Positions 1 to 6,756 of a stretch of DNA of 6,756 nt are shown here, in pieces. This DNA comes from Caulobacteraceae bacterium (GTDB lineage: Bacteria; Pseudomonadota; Alphaproteobacteria; Caulobacterales; Caulobacteraceae). The stretch's first letter is position 1. Each line of letters starts with the position of its first letter. The translations under genes were made by a program, and so were the position numbers. The notes under the pieces are model-generated. The model had not been told where the DNA came from and did not search any database. It worked only from the letters and a program-made list of their open reading frames with translations. The stretch lies in NCBI GenBank assembly GCA_013815405.1, contig JACDGF010000120.1, forward strand, positions 1 to 6,756, read 5' to 3'.

Positions 1-1
1 G

Positions 2-661
2 ACCGAACGGGGCGAAGGAATCCTGGCCATCACCACGCTCCAGTCGGTGGCCGGCCAGTGGCTAGCGCCCCGCCTGGGCGGCTTTCAATTGGCGCACCCC
101 CGGATCGCGGTGCGGCTGGAGACCAGCGAGACCGTGGTCGACCTGGGGCGGGGGCCCTTTGACCTGGCCATCCGCGCCGGCGCGGGCGACTGGCCGGGGC
201 TGGAGAGCCTTTATCTGTTCGCCTCCCACCTCACCCCTCTTTGCACCCCCGCCCTGCGCGAAGCGTTGGGCGGCTTGGCTTCGCCCAGCGACCTGCTGGC
301 CGCGCCCCGGGTCGGCCTGGAGGAGGAGTGGGCCGCCTGGTTTGCCCAGGCCGGGGTGGGGGCGCCGGGGGGCGGGGCGCCGCTTCCGTTCACCGCCGAC
401 TTGCAGACCATCGAGGTCGCCGCGGCCCTCGCGGGTCAGGGCGTGGCGCTTGGCTCGCCGATCCTGTTCGCCGACGAGATCGCCCGCGGCCGCCTGGTCC
501 AGCCCTTCGAGGTCACCTGGGCCCGGCCCGTGGGGTACTGGCTGGCCTGGCCCAAGGGCCGCCGCCGGGTTCCCAAGATCGCCGCTTTTCGCGACTGGCT
601 CACAGCCGCCCTCGCCGCCGCCCCGGCCGTCGCGAGATTCAGCGTTCCGCCATCGCCGTGA
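2..661 (+). CDS. LysR-type transcriptional regulator, GcvA-like group, C-terminal part (5' end outside window)
   Basis: The frame is open from base 2 to the TGA at 659-661 and gives 219 residues. These correspond to the effector-binding (periplasmic-binding-protein-like) half of a LysR regulator. Visible hallmarks are the first strand followed by QWLAPRLGGFQ, then HPRIAVRLE, the VDLGRGPFDLAIRAG segment, the PLCTPALRE hinge strand, and AAALAGQGVALG near the second hinge. This order is typical of the GcvA/TrpI-like group of LysR regulators. The DNA-binding helix-turn-helix lies upstream of the window, so neither the true start nor the divergently controlled target can be seen. The gene converges on the broken TPR gene, with 37 bases between the two stops and no convincing terminator. 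The effector is unknown. The protein acts in the cytoplasm as a DNA-binding oligomer, as is general for the family. Family assignment is firm; the subgroup is likely. Confidence 0.9.
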   Translation, partial: TERGEGILAITTLQSVAGQWLAPRLGGFQLAHPRIAVRLETSETVVDLGRGPFDLAIRAGAGDWPGLESLYLFASHLTPLCTPALREALGGLASPSDLLAAPRVGLEEEWAAWFAQAGVGAPGGGAPLPFTADLQTIEVAAALAGQGVALGSPILFADEIARGRLVQPFEVTWARPVGYWLAWPKGRRRVPKIAAFRDWLTAALAAAPAVARFSVPPSP

Positions 662-698
662 CCGCCCGGGTTGGTCAGCGGAAGGCCCGCGCTTGGCG

Positions 699-1369
699 CT
701 ACGGCTGTATTCCGCGCGCCTTGGCTTGCCCGGGCAGGAGCGGCTCGAGGGCGGTCGCCGCGGCGATGTCCGCCTTGCCCGCGACGATCAGGCCCTTGCG
801 CGATTTCCACCCCGCGGCCGTAGAGGGACCAGGCGTTCTTCGGCTGGAGGCTCAGGGCCGCGTCGTAGTCGGCGATCGCGCGATCGAGATCACCCTGGCG
901 CAAACGGGCCAGGCCCCGGGCGCCCATGAGCTCGCCGGCCTTGGGGTACATCCGATGGGCGGCGTCGCAATCGATCAAAGCCCTGTCCAGTTCCTGGCCC
1001 CACAGCGCCCGGGTCCAGTAGCGTCGGGCGATCGCCACCACCTGACGACTGTCCCGGGGATGGGCCGCTAGCCAGAGGCCGTATTGCGCGATGGCCGCCG
1101 GGAAGAGGTCGGCGCGCGAGTAGTCGTCGGCGATGCGCAGGCGAATGTCCGCCTGCTTCGCGACCAGCCGGTCGGCGGCCTCCAGGTCGGGACGGGCGCG
1201 CGATTTGTCCGGGCCGGCCAAGTGAAGCTCGGCCCTGACCAGCAGCGATGACCGCGCGGTCGAGGTCGGCGATGGCGCGGTCGCTGGGGTGGCTTGAAGG
1301 CGTAGGGTTGGGCCTAGGAGGAAGCCGGACGCCGGTCCTCGGGCCTTGACGCGCGCGGGGGCTCGCCAA
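699..1369 (-). pseudogene. Tetratricopeptide-repeat protein gene, broken by two frame changes
   Basis: Three consecutive minus-strand frames together read as one TPR protein. About 1285-1245 gives SDRAIADLDRAV, a TPR helix B. About 1245-802 gives LVRAELHLAG, then LEAADRLVAKQADIRLRIAD, FPAAIAQYGLWLAAHP, WTRALWGQELDRALIDCDAA and DRAIADYDAALSLQPKNAW. From 800 down to the TAG at 699-701 it reads RKGLIVAGKADIAAATALEP and ends GIQP. The last switch fits one extra base near 801, because removing it joins GRGVEI directly to RKGL. At the first switch the usual DP-x-N/D-A turn of a TPR is also missing, which suggests a deletion of roughly two dozen bases. No credible signal peptide or start is visible. 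1369 is only the limit of the first frame, where a TTG occurs. TPR proteins are protein-binding scaffolds and no partner is evident here. Read-level error is the main alternative to real decay. Confidence 0.72.
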
Positions 1370-1440
1370 AGCCCGCCAAGTAACTCACACATCGCCAGCG
1401 CGCTCCATCCGCGGGCGCCGGCCAGACACAGGAAGCCAGG

Positions 1441-2316
1441 ATGACCGACTCGCCCGTCTATACGCCCCCCGCGGTCTGGAGCTGGGACAAGGAGAGCGGC
1501 GGCCGGTTCGCCAAGATCAACCGCCCGATCGCCGGGCCGACCCATGACAAGGACCTGCCGGTCGGCCGCCATCCGCTGCAGCTCTATTCCCTGGCCACGC
1601 CCAACGGCGTGAAGGTCACCGTGATGCTCGAAGAGCTGCTGGCGCTCGGCCATCGCGGCGCGGAGTACGACGCCTGGCTGATCCGGATCGACGAGGGCGA
1701 TCAGTTCGGCAGCGGCTTCGTGGCGGCCAATCCCAACTCCAAGATCCCGGCCCTGATGGATCACGGCGGCCCCGCGCCGATCCGGGTGTTCGAATCCGGC
1801 GCGATCCTGCTCTATCTGGCCGAGAAGTTCGGGGCCTTTTTGCCGGCCGAGGCCGGGCCGCGCGCCGAATGCCTGTCGTGGTTGTTCTGGCAGATGGGAG
1901 CCGCGCCCTATCTCGGCGGCGGTTTCGGCCACTTCTACGCCTACGCCCCGACCAAGATCGAATACGCCATCGACCGCTTCGCGATGGAGGTGAAGCGCCA
2001 GCTTGACGTGCTCGATCGGCGCCTGGCGCAAAGCAAGTACCTGGCGGGTCCCGACTATACGATCGCCGACATGGCCGTTTGGCCCTGGTATGGCGCCCTG
2101 GCCAAAGGCCTGGTCTATGAGGCGGGCGAATTCCTCCAGGTGCAAGACTACGCCAACGTGCAGCGCTGGACCAAGGCCATCGCTGGACGCCCGGCCGCGC
2201 GGCGCGGCCGCATGGTCAACCGGACCTTTGGCGAGCCCTCCGGCCAGTTGCATGAACGCCACGACGCCGCCGACTTCGAGACCCGCACCCAGGACAAGAT
2301 CGCGCCCCCGGATTGA
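1441..2316 (+). CDS. yghU: YghU-type (nu-class) glutathione transferase / disulfide-bond reductase
   Basis: This 291-residue protein is close to the E. coli YghU length (about 288) and matches it from end to end. Family knowledge: these dimeric cytosolic enzymes bind two glutathione molecules per subunit and reduce disulfides, with weak classical transferase activity. The N-terminal extension (residues 1-45, with WSWDKESGG and NRPIAGPTH) is a hallmark of this group. The thioredoxin-like domain follows, with the glutathione-site TPNG at 53-56, NPNSKIPAL at 97-105 (cis-proline 103) and FESG at 117-120. The all-helical domain carries WLFWQMG at 147-153, GGGFGHFY at 159-166 and TIAD at 207-210. 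The tail HERHDAADFET is also typical. The ATG at 1441 is preceded by AGGAAG with suitable spacing and sits where family N-termini begin. The gene stands alone: the TPR remnant is upstream on the other strand and the ArsR unit is 200 bases downstream. It appears intact. Confidence 0.95.
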   Translation: MTDSPVYTPPAVWSWDKESGGRFAKINRPIAGPTHDKDLPVGRHPLQLYSLATPNGVKVTVMLEELLALGHRGAEYDAWLIRIDEGDQFGSGFVAANPNSKIPALMDHGGPAPIRVFESGAILLYLAEKFGAFLPAEAGPRAECLSWLFWQMGAAPYLGGGFGHFYAYAPTKIEYAIDRFAMEVKRQLDVLDRRLAQSKYLAGPDYTIADMAVWPWYGALAKGLVYEAGEFLQVQDYANVQRWTKAIAGRPAARRGRMVNRTFGEPSGQLHERHDAADFETRTQDKIAPPD

Positions 2317-2436
2317 AGCGACAGGCGACCGGGCGTCCACCACCTCGGCCCGGCCTCAGCCCGGCCCGCCGCTCCCCTTCTCTCCCGTCATCATCCGGCG
2401 TCAGTCCCGATGATCCATGATCACCCGGTTCGGAAC

Positions 2437-2454
2437 GGCCGCGCGGGCGCGGCC
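2437..2454. other. GC-rich hairpin downstream of the yghU-type gene
   Basis: GGCCGCG and CGCGGCC form a perfect 7-bp stem around a CGGG loop. It lies 120 bases after the glutathione transferase stop and 22 bases before the TTGACA of the next promoter candidate. It could slow or end read-through transcription, but no T-run follows, so it is not a standard intrinsic terminator. In DNA this GC-rich, such a stem may also arise by chance. Confidence 0.35.
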
Positions 2455-2476
2455 AACGCCTTTCGCGAGGGCGGGC

Positions 2477-2508
2477 TTGACACCGTTTCCCTTCACATGT
2501 CATATATT
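2477..2508 (+). promoter_or_regulatory. Candidate promoter of the ArsR / membrane-protein unit
   Basis: A perfect TTGACA lies at 2477-2482. An AT-rich stretch, rare in this window, follows and contains TATATT at 2503-2508. The spacing to TATATT is 20 bases, longer than the usual 16-18. The alternative TCATAT at 2500-2505 gives 17 bases but matches poorly. Either choice puts transcription start within roughly 5-15 bases of the ATG at 2524, so the message would be leaderless or nearly so. Confidence 0.5.
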
Positions 2509-2519
2509 TCTGACACGTG
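2494..2519. promoter_or_regulatory. Probable operator: imperfect palindrome over the -10 region of the ArsR gene
   Basis: CACATGTCA (2494-2502) and TGACACGTG (2511-2519) are inverted copies matching at 8 of 9 positions, separated by the AT-rich 8-base centre TATATTTC. The size and symmetry suit a dimeric winged-helix repressor of the ArsR family, whose operators often overlap the promoter of their own gene. The site covers the -10 region and ends four bases before the ATG at 2524, so bound protein would block RNA polymerase. Autoregulation is inferred from position, not shown. Confidence 0.55.
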
Positions 2520-2523
2520 ATTG

Positions 2524-2862
2524 ATGGAGCTTTTGTTGCCCCTCACCGGAGACCGTTTGCTGGCCACTTTGGCGGCGCTCGCCAATCCGCACAGGCTGCG
2601 GATCCTGGCGGCGCTGACCGTGGATGGGCGCAACTATGTCAGCCAGCTCGCGCGCGAGGTCGGCATCAGCCGCCCGTTGCTGCATCTCCACCTGCGGACG
2701 CTTCAAGAAGCCGGCCTCGTCACCAGCAAGCTCGAACTGTCCCGCGACGGCAAGGCGCTCAACTATTTCGAAGTCGCGGACTTCGATGTCGAACTCAACC
2801 CGTCGGCCATCGCCCAGGCCGCCAAGTCCATCACCGCTTCACCCGCCAAATCCGAACCCTGA
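2524..2862 (+). CDS. ArsR-type winged-helix transcriptional regulator, cysteine-free
   Basis: The product is 112 residues from the ATG at 2524. A TTG at 2521 is in frame and would add one residue, and an in-frame TGA lies directly before it, so no longer form exists. The fold is a small winged helix: a first helix with ANPHRLRILAAL (ArsR family signature), a second with YVSQLAREVG, a recognition helix of about residues 49-62 (ISRPLLHLHLRTLQEAG), and a wing of about 65-83 ending in LNYFEV. There is no cysteine in the protein, so the metal-thiolate sites of classical ArsR/SmtB members and the reactive-cysteine switch of some relatives are absent. No Shine-Dalgarno fits before the start, because that space is the palindrome and -10 region. 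Two small membrane-protein genes follow, the first after 13 bases, suggesting co-transcription. The protein is probably a dimeric autorepressor; its signal is unknown. Confidence 0.88.
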   Translation: MELLLPLTGDRLLATLAALANPHRLRILAALTVDGRNYVSQLAREVGISRPLLHLHLRTLQEAGLVTSKLELSRDGKALNYFEVADFDVELNPSAIAQAAKSITASPAKSEP

Positions 2863-2875
2863 AAGGAAAGAGAAC

Positions 2876-3133
2876 ATGTCCGATCACACATACTTTCTCA
2901 CCATCTCCCTGGTGCTTGGCGCCATCCTGCTCGTCTTCGGGATGAAATACCTCTCGGCCGCCTATCAGGCCCGGTCGCGGGTCAAAGGCGAAGACGCATG
3001 GCGCGAACTCGCGGAAAAGGCCGTGAGCGCTCAGTCGAGGAACGCCGCCACGCTCTCCTCGATGGAATCCGAGCTTTCAACGATCGTGACGCGGCTGACC
3101 GCAGTCGAGAAGGTCCTCAAGGAAGTCGAATAA
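2876..3133 (+). CDS. Small membrane protein with one transmembrane helix and a coiled-coil tail
   Basis: The product is 85 residues from the ATG at 2876, preceded by the purine-rich GAAAGGAAAGAG. Residues about 6-26 form one transmembrane helix (FLTISLVLGAILLVFGMKYL). A basic stretch with R32, R34 and K37 follows, which by the positive-inside rule places the tail in the cytoplasm. Residues about 42-85 are helical with heptad-like spacing (ELAEKAV, SSMESELSTIVTRL, AVEKVLKEVE), a likely coiled coil. The build recalls PspB, a phage-shock protein with one helix and a coiled-coil tail, but there is no sequence match strong enough to use that name. It starts 13 bases after the regulator's stop, so it is probably under that regulator's control. 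It may be an anchor or a partner-binding subunit for the next gene's product. The coding call is firm; the function is not recognised. Confidence 0.85.
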   Translation: MSDHTYFLTISLVLGAILLVFGMKYLSAAYQARSRVKGEDAWRELAEKAVSAQSRNAATLSSMESELSTIVTRLTAVEKVLKEVE

Positions 3134-3176
3134 CGTTCCCGCGATCGTCCCTCCCTGAACACGAAAGGCCAAATCC

Positions 3177-3635
3177 ATGACCGCCGCATCCCAGGCCCAT
3201 TTGCTCCGCGCTGACAATCGAAGAGAAGGCGGCGCCACGGCGGCCGAGGTGTCGACGTTCCGCCTATATGTGCTGAGAGCCCTCTGCCTCCTTATAGTCG
3301 TGGGATTGGCGTTCTATATCTGGCCCGGCCTGATCCACCATCCCATGAGCATGCGGGGTTCCACCTCCAGCCTGCTGGCGGGCGTGTCGGTTCTGGCGGC
3401 TTTGGGCATTCGTTATCCGCTGCGGATGCTGCCCTTGCTTCTCTTCGAACTGGTCTGGAAGTCGATCTGGCTGATCGCCGTTGCGTTCCCGCTGTGGGTC
3501 GCCCACCCATTGGACGCGGACACGATGGAGAGCGTCAGGGCCTGCCTGATGGGAGTCGTGCTGGTCCCCATCGCCGTACCCTGGCCCTACGTTCTGGCGA
3601 ACTACGTGAAGAAACCTGGAGATCGATGGGGGTGA
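3177..3635 (+). CDS. Hypothetical four-helix inner-membrane protein
   Basis: The product is 152 residues from the ATG at 3177, with GAAAGG eight bases upstream. A polar N-terminus of about 28 residues precedes four hydrophobic segments near 29-50, 63-80, 82-107 and 119-143. The short polar tail (VKKPGDRWG) follows helix 4. The third segment carries charged residues E91 and K95 one helical turn apart, which could form a buried ion pair. Helix 4 has the proline-rich PIAVPWPYVLANYV, and the region resembles conserved hypothetical proteins of other proteobacteria. No enzyme or transporter signature is visible. The gene follows the coiled-coil membrane protein after 43 bases and is the last in the unit, convergent with clpB (28 bases between stops). 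It may work with its neighbour in the membrane, and regulation by the ArsR-type protein is likely but inferred. Confidence 0.85.
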   Translation: MTAASQAHLLRADNRREGGATAAEVSTFRLYVLRALCLLIVVGLAFYIWPGLIHHPMSMRGSTSSLLAGVSVLAALGIRYPLRMLPLLLFELVWKSIWLIAVAFPLWVAHPLDADTMESVRACLMGVVLVPIAVPWPYVLANYVKKPGDRWG

Positions 3636-3663
3636 GGCGCGATAGCCGCCTTCCCCCCCGCCC

Positions 3664-6246
3664 TCAGTTCACCGTCGCGCGCCCGATTTCCAGGCCGTCC
3701 TGACCGGCGCCGACCTGGATCACCGCGCCGTCGGCGAGGTCGCCAGCCAGGAGCTTTCGGGCGATGGGGTCGATCAGCTCCTTCTGGATCACGCGCTTGA
3801 GCGGCCGGGCGCCGTAGACCGGGTCGTAGCCGCGTTCGCCGAGCCAATGTGAGGCGGCGGCGTCCAGCGCGATGGCCATGCGACGCCCTTCGAGGAGCTT
3901 TTCCACGCGCTGAAGCTGGATCTTGACGATCTCGCTCATCTGCTCGCGGCCCAGGCGCTTGAAGAGGATGATCTCGTCGATGCGGTTGAGGAACTCCGGG
4001 CGGAAGTGCCGGCGCACCACGTCCATCACCAGGGGGCGCACGGCCTCGGTCTGATCCCCCTCGCCCTGGGCGGCCAGGAATTCGGAGCCCAGGTTCGAGG
4101 TCATGATGATCAGGGTGTTGCGGAAATCCACCGTGCGGCCCTGGCCGTCGGTGAGGCGCCCGTCGTCCAGCACCTGCAGAAGCACGTTGAACACGTCCGG
4201 GTGGGCCTTTTCCACCTCGTCGAACAGCACCACCTGATAGGGCCGCCGGCGCACCGCCTCGGTCAGCGCGCCGCCCTCGTCATAGCCGACATAGCCCGGG
4301 GGCGCGCCGATCATCCGGCTGACCGAGTGCTTTTCCATGTATTCGCTCATGTCCAGGCGGGTGATCGCCGCCTCGTCGTCGAACAGGAATTCGGCCAGCG
4401 CCTTGGTGAGCTCGGTCTTGCCCACGCCCGTGGGCCCGAGGAACAGGAATGAGCCGATCGGGCGGCCGGGATCCTGCAGGCCGGCTCTCGCGCGGCGCAC
4501 GGCGTCGGAGACCGATTCCAGCGCCTCCTCCTGGCCGACCACCCGGCCGCGCAGGGAGTCTTCCATGCGCAGGAGCTTTTCGCGCTCGCCCTCCAGCATC
4601 TTTTCCACCGGCACCCCGGTCCAGCGCGAGACCACCGAGGCGATCTGTTCGGCGTCGACCACTTCTGGGGTCAGGGCGTCCTGATCCTGTTCGCTCTCCT
4701 CCTCGGCCACACGCCTCTCGAGTGGCGGAAGCTCGCCATAGGCGATCTCGGAGGCGCGCTGCAGGTCGCCGCGGCGCTGGGCGGCGGCGAGCTCGGCGCG
4801 CAGGCGCTCGATCGCCTCGCGGGCCTGGGCCGCTTGGCCGACCTTGTCCTTTTCGGCGCGCCAGCGAGCGGTCATCTCGACGGACCGCGCCTCCAGGCCC
4901 TTCAGCTCCTCCTCCAGCTTCTCGAGGCGCTGGCGGGAGGCGGCGTCGTGTTCCTTGGTCAGGGCCTCGCGTTCGATCTTGAGCTGGACCGCGCGGCGGT
5001 CGATCTCGTCCAGCTCCTCGGGCTTGGAATCCACCGCCATGCGCACCCGGCTGGCCGCCTCGTCGACGAGGTCGATGGCCTTGTCGGGGAGAAATCGGTC
5101 GGTGATGTAGCGGTTGGAAAGGGTGGCGGCGGCGACGATCGCGGCGTCGGAGATGCGCACGCCGTGGTGGGCCTCGTACTTCTCCTTCAGGCCCCTGAGG
5201 ATGGAGACGGTGTCTTCCACCGTCGGCTCGCCCACGAAGACCGGCTGAAAGCGCCGGGCCAGGGCGGCGTCCTTCTCGACGTTCTTGCGGTATTCGTCCA
5301 GGGTGGTCGCGCCCACGCAATGCAGTTCGCCGCGCGCCAGGGCGGGTTTCAGGAGGTTGGAGGCGTCCATGGCCCCTTCGGACTTGCCAGCCCCGACCAG
5401 GGTGTGCATCTCGTCGATAAAGAGGATGATCCCGCCCTCGGCGGCGGTGACTTCGCTGAGCACCGCCTTGAGGCGCTCCTCGAATTCGCCGCGGTATTTC
5501 GCCCCGGCGATGAGCGAGCCCATGTCCAGGGCCAGGAGCTGCTTGTCCTTCAGGGATTCGGGGACGTCGCCGTTGACGATGCGCTGGGCGAGGCCCTCGA
5601 CGATGGCGGTCTTGCCGACCCCCGGCTCGCCGATCAGCACCGGGTTGTTCTTGGTTCGGCGGGCGAGGACCTGGATGGTCCGGCGGATCTCCTCGTCGCG
5701 ACCGATCACCGGGTCGAGCTTGCCGTCCCGCGCCGCGGCGGTGAGGTCGCGGGCGTAGCGCTTGAGGGCGTCATAGCCCCCCTCGGCCGAGGCGCTGTCG
5801 GCGGTGCGGCCCTTGCGCAGGGTCTTGGCGGCCTCCTCCAGGCCGGCGGCATTGGCGCCGGCGGCGGCCAGGGCCTTGGCGGTCTCGCCGCCATCCTTGG
5901 CCAGCGCGATGAGCAGCCGCTCGGTGGTGACGAAGGCGTCGCCGGCGGCCTTGGCGCCCTCCTCGGCGGCGGCGAAGACCCGCGCGGCCTCCGGTTTCAT
6001 ATAGAGTTGGCCGCCCCCGCCCTCGACCTTGGGGGATTTGGCGAGCAGGGCCTCGGCCCCCTGGTCCGCCGCGTCGGGCCGGCCGCCGGCGCTCTGGATC
6101 AGGGCGCGGCTCAGGCCGTCCTTTTCCTCGAGCAGGACCTTCAGCAGATGCTCGGGGCCCAGGTGCTGGTGGCGGCGGGCCATGGCCAGGGACTGCGCCG
6201 ACTGGATCGCCTGCTTGGCCCGGTCCGAATAAAGTTCGATATTCAT
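3664..6246 (-). CDS. clpB: ATP-dependent chaperone ClpB (protein disaggregase)
   Basis: The 860-residue Hsp100 hexamer is full-length (E. coli ClpB is 857). With DnaK/DnaJ/GrpE it pulls polypeptides out of cytosolic aggregates. Domains in order: substrate-binding N domain (1 to about 145). First AAA+ domain with Walker A GEPGVGKT (206-213), pore-loop Y251, Walker B IILFIDE (273-279) and arginines 331-332. Coiled-coil middle domain (about 410-525), the DnaK contact that separates ClpB from ClpA and ClpX. Second AAA+ domain with Walker A GPTGVGKT (604-611), pore-loop Y652 in GYVGY, Walker B VVLFDE (672-677), sensor-1 N718, arginine finger R755 and sensor-2 GARPLKR (812-818). The start at 6246 ([10 protein letters not shown]) matches the family N-terminus and has AAGGGG upstream; an ATG 13 codons earlier is less likely. 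No ATG or GTG lies near residue 150, where some species start a short ClpB form. All catalytic residues are present. Confidence 0.98.
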   Translation of the reverse strand: MNIELYSDRAKQAIQSAQSLAMARRHQHLGPEHLLKVLLEEKDGLSRALIQSAGGRPDAADQGAEALLAKSPKVEGGGGQLYMKPEAARVFAAAEEGAKAAGDAFVTTERLLIALAKDGGETAKALAAAGANAAGLEEAAKTLRKGRTADSASAEGGYDALKRYARDLTAAARDGKLDPVIGRDEEIRRTIQVLARRTKNNPVLIGEPGVGKTAIVEGLAQRIVNGDVPESLKDKQLLALDMGSLIAGAKYRGEFEERLKAVLSEVTAAEGGIILFIDEMHTLVGAGKSEGAMDASNLLKPALARGELHCVGATTLDEYRKNVEKDAALARRFQPVFVGEPTVEDTVSILRGLKEKYEAHHGVRISDAAIVAAATLSNRYITDRFLPDKAIDLVDEAASRVRMAVDSKPEELDEIDRRAVQLKIEREALTKEHDAASRQRLEKLEEELKGLEARSVEMTARWRAEKDKVGQAAQAREAIERLRAELAAAQRRGDLQRASEIAYGELPPLERRVAEEESEQDQDALTPEVVDAEQIASVVSRWTGVPVEKMLEGEREKLLRMEDSLRGRVVGQEEALESVSDAVRRARAGLQDPGRPIGSFLFLGPTGVGKTELTKALAEFLFDDEAAITRLDMSEYMEKHSVSRMIGAPPGYVGYDEGGALTEAVRRRPYQVVLFDEVEKAHPDVFNVLLQVLDDGRLTDGQGRTVDFRNTLIIMTSNLGSEFLAAQGEGDQTEAVRPLVMDVVRRHFRPEFLNRIDEIILFKRLGREQMSEIVKIQLQRVEKLLEGRRMAIALDAAASHWLGERGYDPVYGARPLKRVIQKELIDPIARKLLAGDLADGAVIQVGAGQDGLEIGRATVN

Positions 6247-6310
6247 CAAATCCCCTTGTCGACGCGATTTCGCCGGCCGACACACACGCGGGCGGCCCGT
6301 TCGCTGTGCG

Positions 6311-6339
6311 ATGTAGGTGTGGCGCTAAAGCCACACAAG
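6311..6339 (-). promoter_or_regulatory. Candidate heat-shock (sigma-32-like) promoter of clpB
   Basis: On the minus strand CTTGTGT (6339-6333) is followed, after 13 bases, by CACCTACAT (6319-6311). This resembles the alphaproteobacterial heat-shock pattern of a CTTG-type -35 and a C-rich -10 ending in AT, although neither half is a full match. Transcription would start near 6304 and give a leader of about 58 bases before the ATG at 6246. clpB is a heat-shock gene in most proteobacteria, which makes such a promoter expected here. Confidence 0.35.
6317..6336. repeat. Perfect inverted repeat in the clpB / hydrolase divergent region
   Basis: GTGTGGC (6317-6323) and GCCACAC (6330-6336) are exact reverse complements around the 6-base spacer GCTAAA. 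The repeat is not the CIRCE element (TTAGCACTC arms) bound by HrcA. It overlaps the proposed clpB promoter, so it could be a repressor site, or it could form a hairpin if transcribed from the other direction. Confidence 0.5.
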
Positions 6340-6481
6340 GGGCCGGAGCCTGCCCAGCGAAGCCCGGCCGGCTTGCCGCGCCCAGCACGATCGCCAGCTA
6401 TGGAAGGGGCGGGGAAACCGGAACGTCGCGGGCCGCGTTGGACCATCGAAGCGGGCTGGCCGGACCCAGGGAGGAGGGGCA

Positions 6482-6756
6482 ATGGCTTACAAACGACCCA
6501 GCGGCGTCCTGGCCCTCGGCTGGGCGTGCCTCGAGTCCGCCGTCCACGGCCGCACCGAACATCGACCGACGGACGCCGACTATCCGGACAGCGTCGTGCG
6601 CCGGATGAGCTTCTCCGCCGGCGGCGGGCTGGGCTGGCGGATTTCCGCGCTCACCACGCCGCGCGCCCGTGTCGCCCCGTGGAAGATCGTCGTGGTGCCC
6701 GGCGCGCCGTCCTGGGCCGAGTATTGGGCGCCGGTGCTGGCCGCCCTGCCTCAGGA
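6482..6756 (+). CDS. Alpha/beta-hydrolase family protein, N-terminal part (3' end outside window)
   Basis: The frame is open from the ATG at 6482 to the window end (91 complete codons). A strong ribosome-binding site, GGGAGGAGGGG, ends two bases before the ATG. After a variable N-terminus the sequence gives a GLGWRISALTTPR strand pair, then PWKIVVVPGAPSWAEYW (residues 67-82). In alpha/beta hydrolases a central hydrophobic strand ending in a G-x-P/S loop at this position forms the oxyanion-hole region, and the following SWAEYWAPVLAALP matches the first core helix. The nucleophile elbow, acid and histidine would lie beyond the window, so activity and substrate cannot be judged. The gene is divergent from clpB with 235 bases between the two starts. 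No signal peptide is evident. Family call is likely; function is open. Confidence 0.75.
   Translation, partial: MAYKRPSGVLALGWACLESAVHGRTEHRPTDADYPDSVVRRMSFSAGGGLGWRISALTTPRARVAPWKIVVVPGAPSWAEYWAPVLAALPQ

Noticed and set aside
1345..1380. TTGACG as a possible -35 for the YghU-type gene
   Set aside because: No acceptable -10 element follows at a usable distance; the real promoter could not be located by eye.
436..2343. A 635-codon open frame on the minus strand
   Set aside because: Only its middle third reads as protein, namely the TPR remnant. The rest is antisense to the LysR regulator and to the clearly coding YghU-type gene, and arises from GC-rich codon bias.
2411..2423. Small palindrome TGATC-CAT-GATCA
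   Set aside because: The arms are only five bases and it is not linked to a promoter or gene end, so chance is the simplest explanation.
3636..3663. AGGCG / CGCCT mini-hairpin between the convergent four-helix protein gene and clpB
   Set aside because: The stem has only five base pairs and is followed by C-runs rather than T-runs, so it is too weak to call a terminator.
4280..5320. Long minus-strand open frame of 346 codons inside clpB
   Set aside because: It is out of frame with clpB, arginine/glycine/proline-rich and without any domain, a typical shadow in high-GC DNA.
6306..6608. Plus-strand open frame of about 100 codons overlapping the hydrolase start
   Set aside because: It is a different frame from the ATG at 6482, which has a strong ribosome-binding site and a recognisable alpha/beta-hydrolase core.

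Overview
The window looks like chromosomal DNA of a high-GC alphaproteobacterium. A Caulobacterales-type organism (Caulobacter/Phenylobacterium) fits best. This rests on the strong GC preference at third codon positions, the family flavour of the ClpB, YghU-type and TPR sequences, and one gene that appears to be translated from an almost leaderless message. The taxonomic call is an inference, because nothing in the window fixes the genus. There is no rRNA, tRNA, CRISPR array, insertion sequence or phage gene.

Layout. (1) Positions 2-661, + strand: the C-terminal effector domain of a LysR-type regulator of the GcvA-like group, cut by the window start. (2) Positions 699-about 1369, - strand: a tetratricopeptide-repeat gene convergent with the regulator. 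Its reading frame is broken at least twice, so it reads as a pseudogene or contains sequencing errors. (3) Positions 1441-2316, + strand: an intact YghU-type (nu-class) glutathione transferase. (4) Positions 2317-2523: an intergenic region with a GC hairpin, a promoter candidate and a 26-bp imperfect palindrome just before the next gene. (5) Positions 2524-3635, + strand: a compact three-gene unit. It encodes a cysteine-free ArsR-type winged-helix regulator, an 85-residue one-helix membrane protein with a coiled-coil tail, and a 152-residue four-helix membrane protein. (6) Positions 3664-6246, - strand: a complete clpB disaggregase gene. (7) Positions 6247-6481: a divergent promoter region with a heat-shock-like promoter candidate and a perfect 7-bp-arm inverted repeat. 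(8) Positions 6482-6756, + strand: the start of an alpha/beta-hydrolase gene that runs off the window.

How the parts work together. ClpB (with DnaK) and the YghU-type enzyme are housekeeping or stress functions. The ArsR/membrane-protein trio is the part least explained by known biology. The palindrome over its promoter and the very short leader suggest autorepression, and the regulator lacks the cysteines used for metal or thiol sensing in many ArsR proteins. A regulator responding to something the two membrane proteins detect is a reasonable hypothesis, but it is unproven. No clearly novel defence or mobile system is visible.
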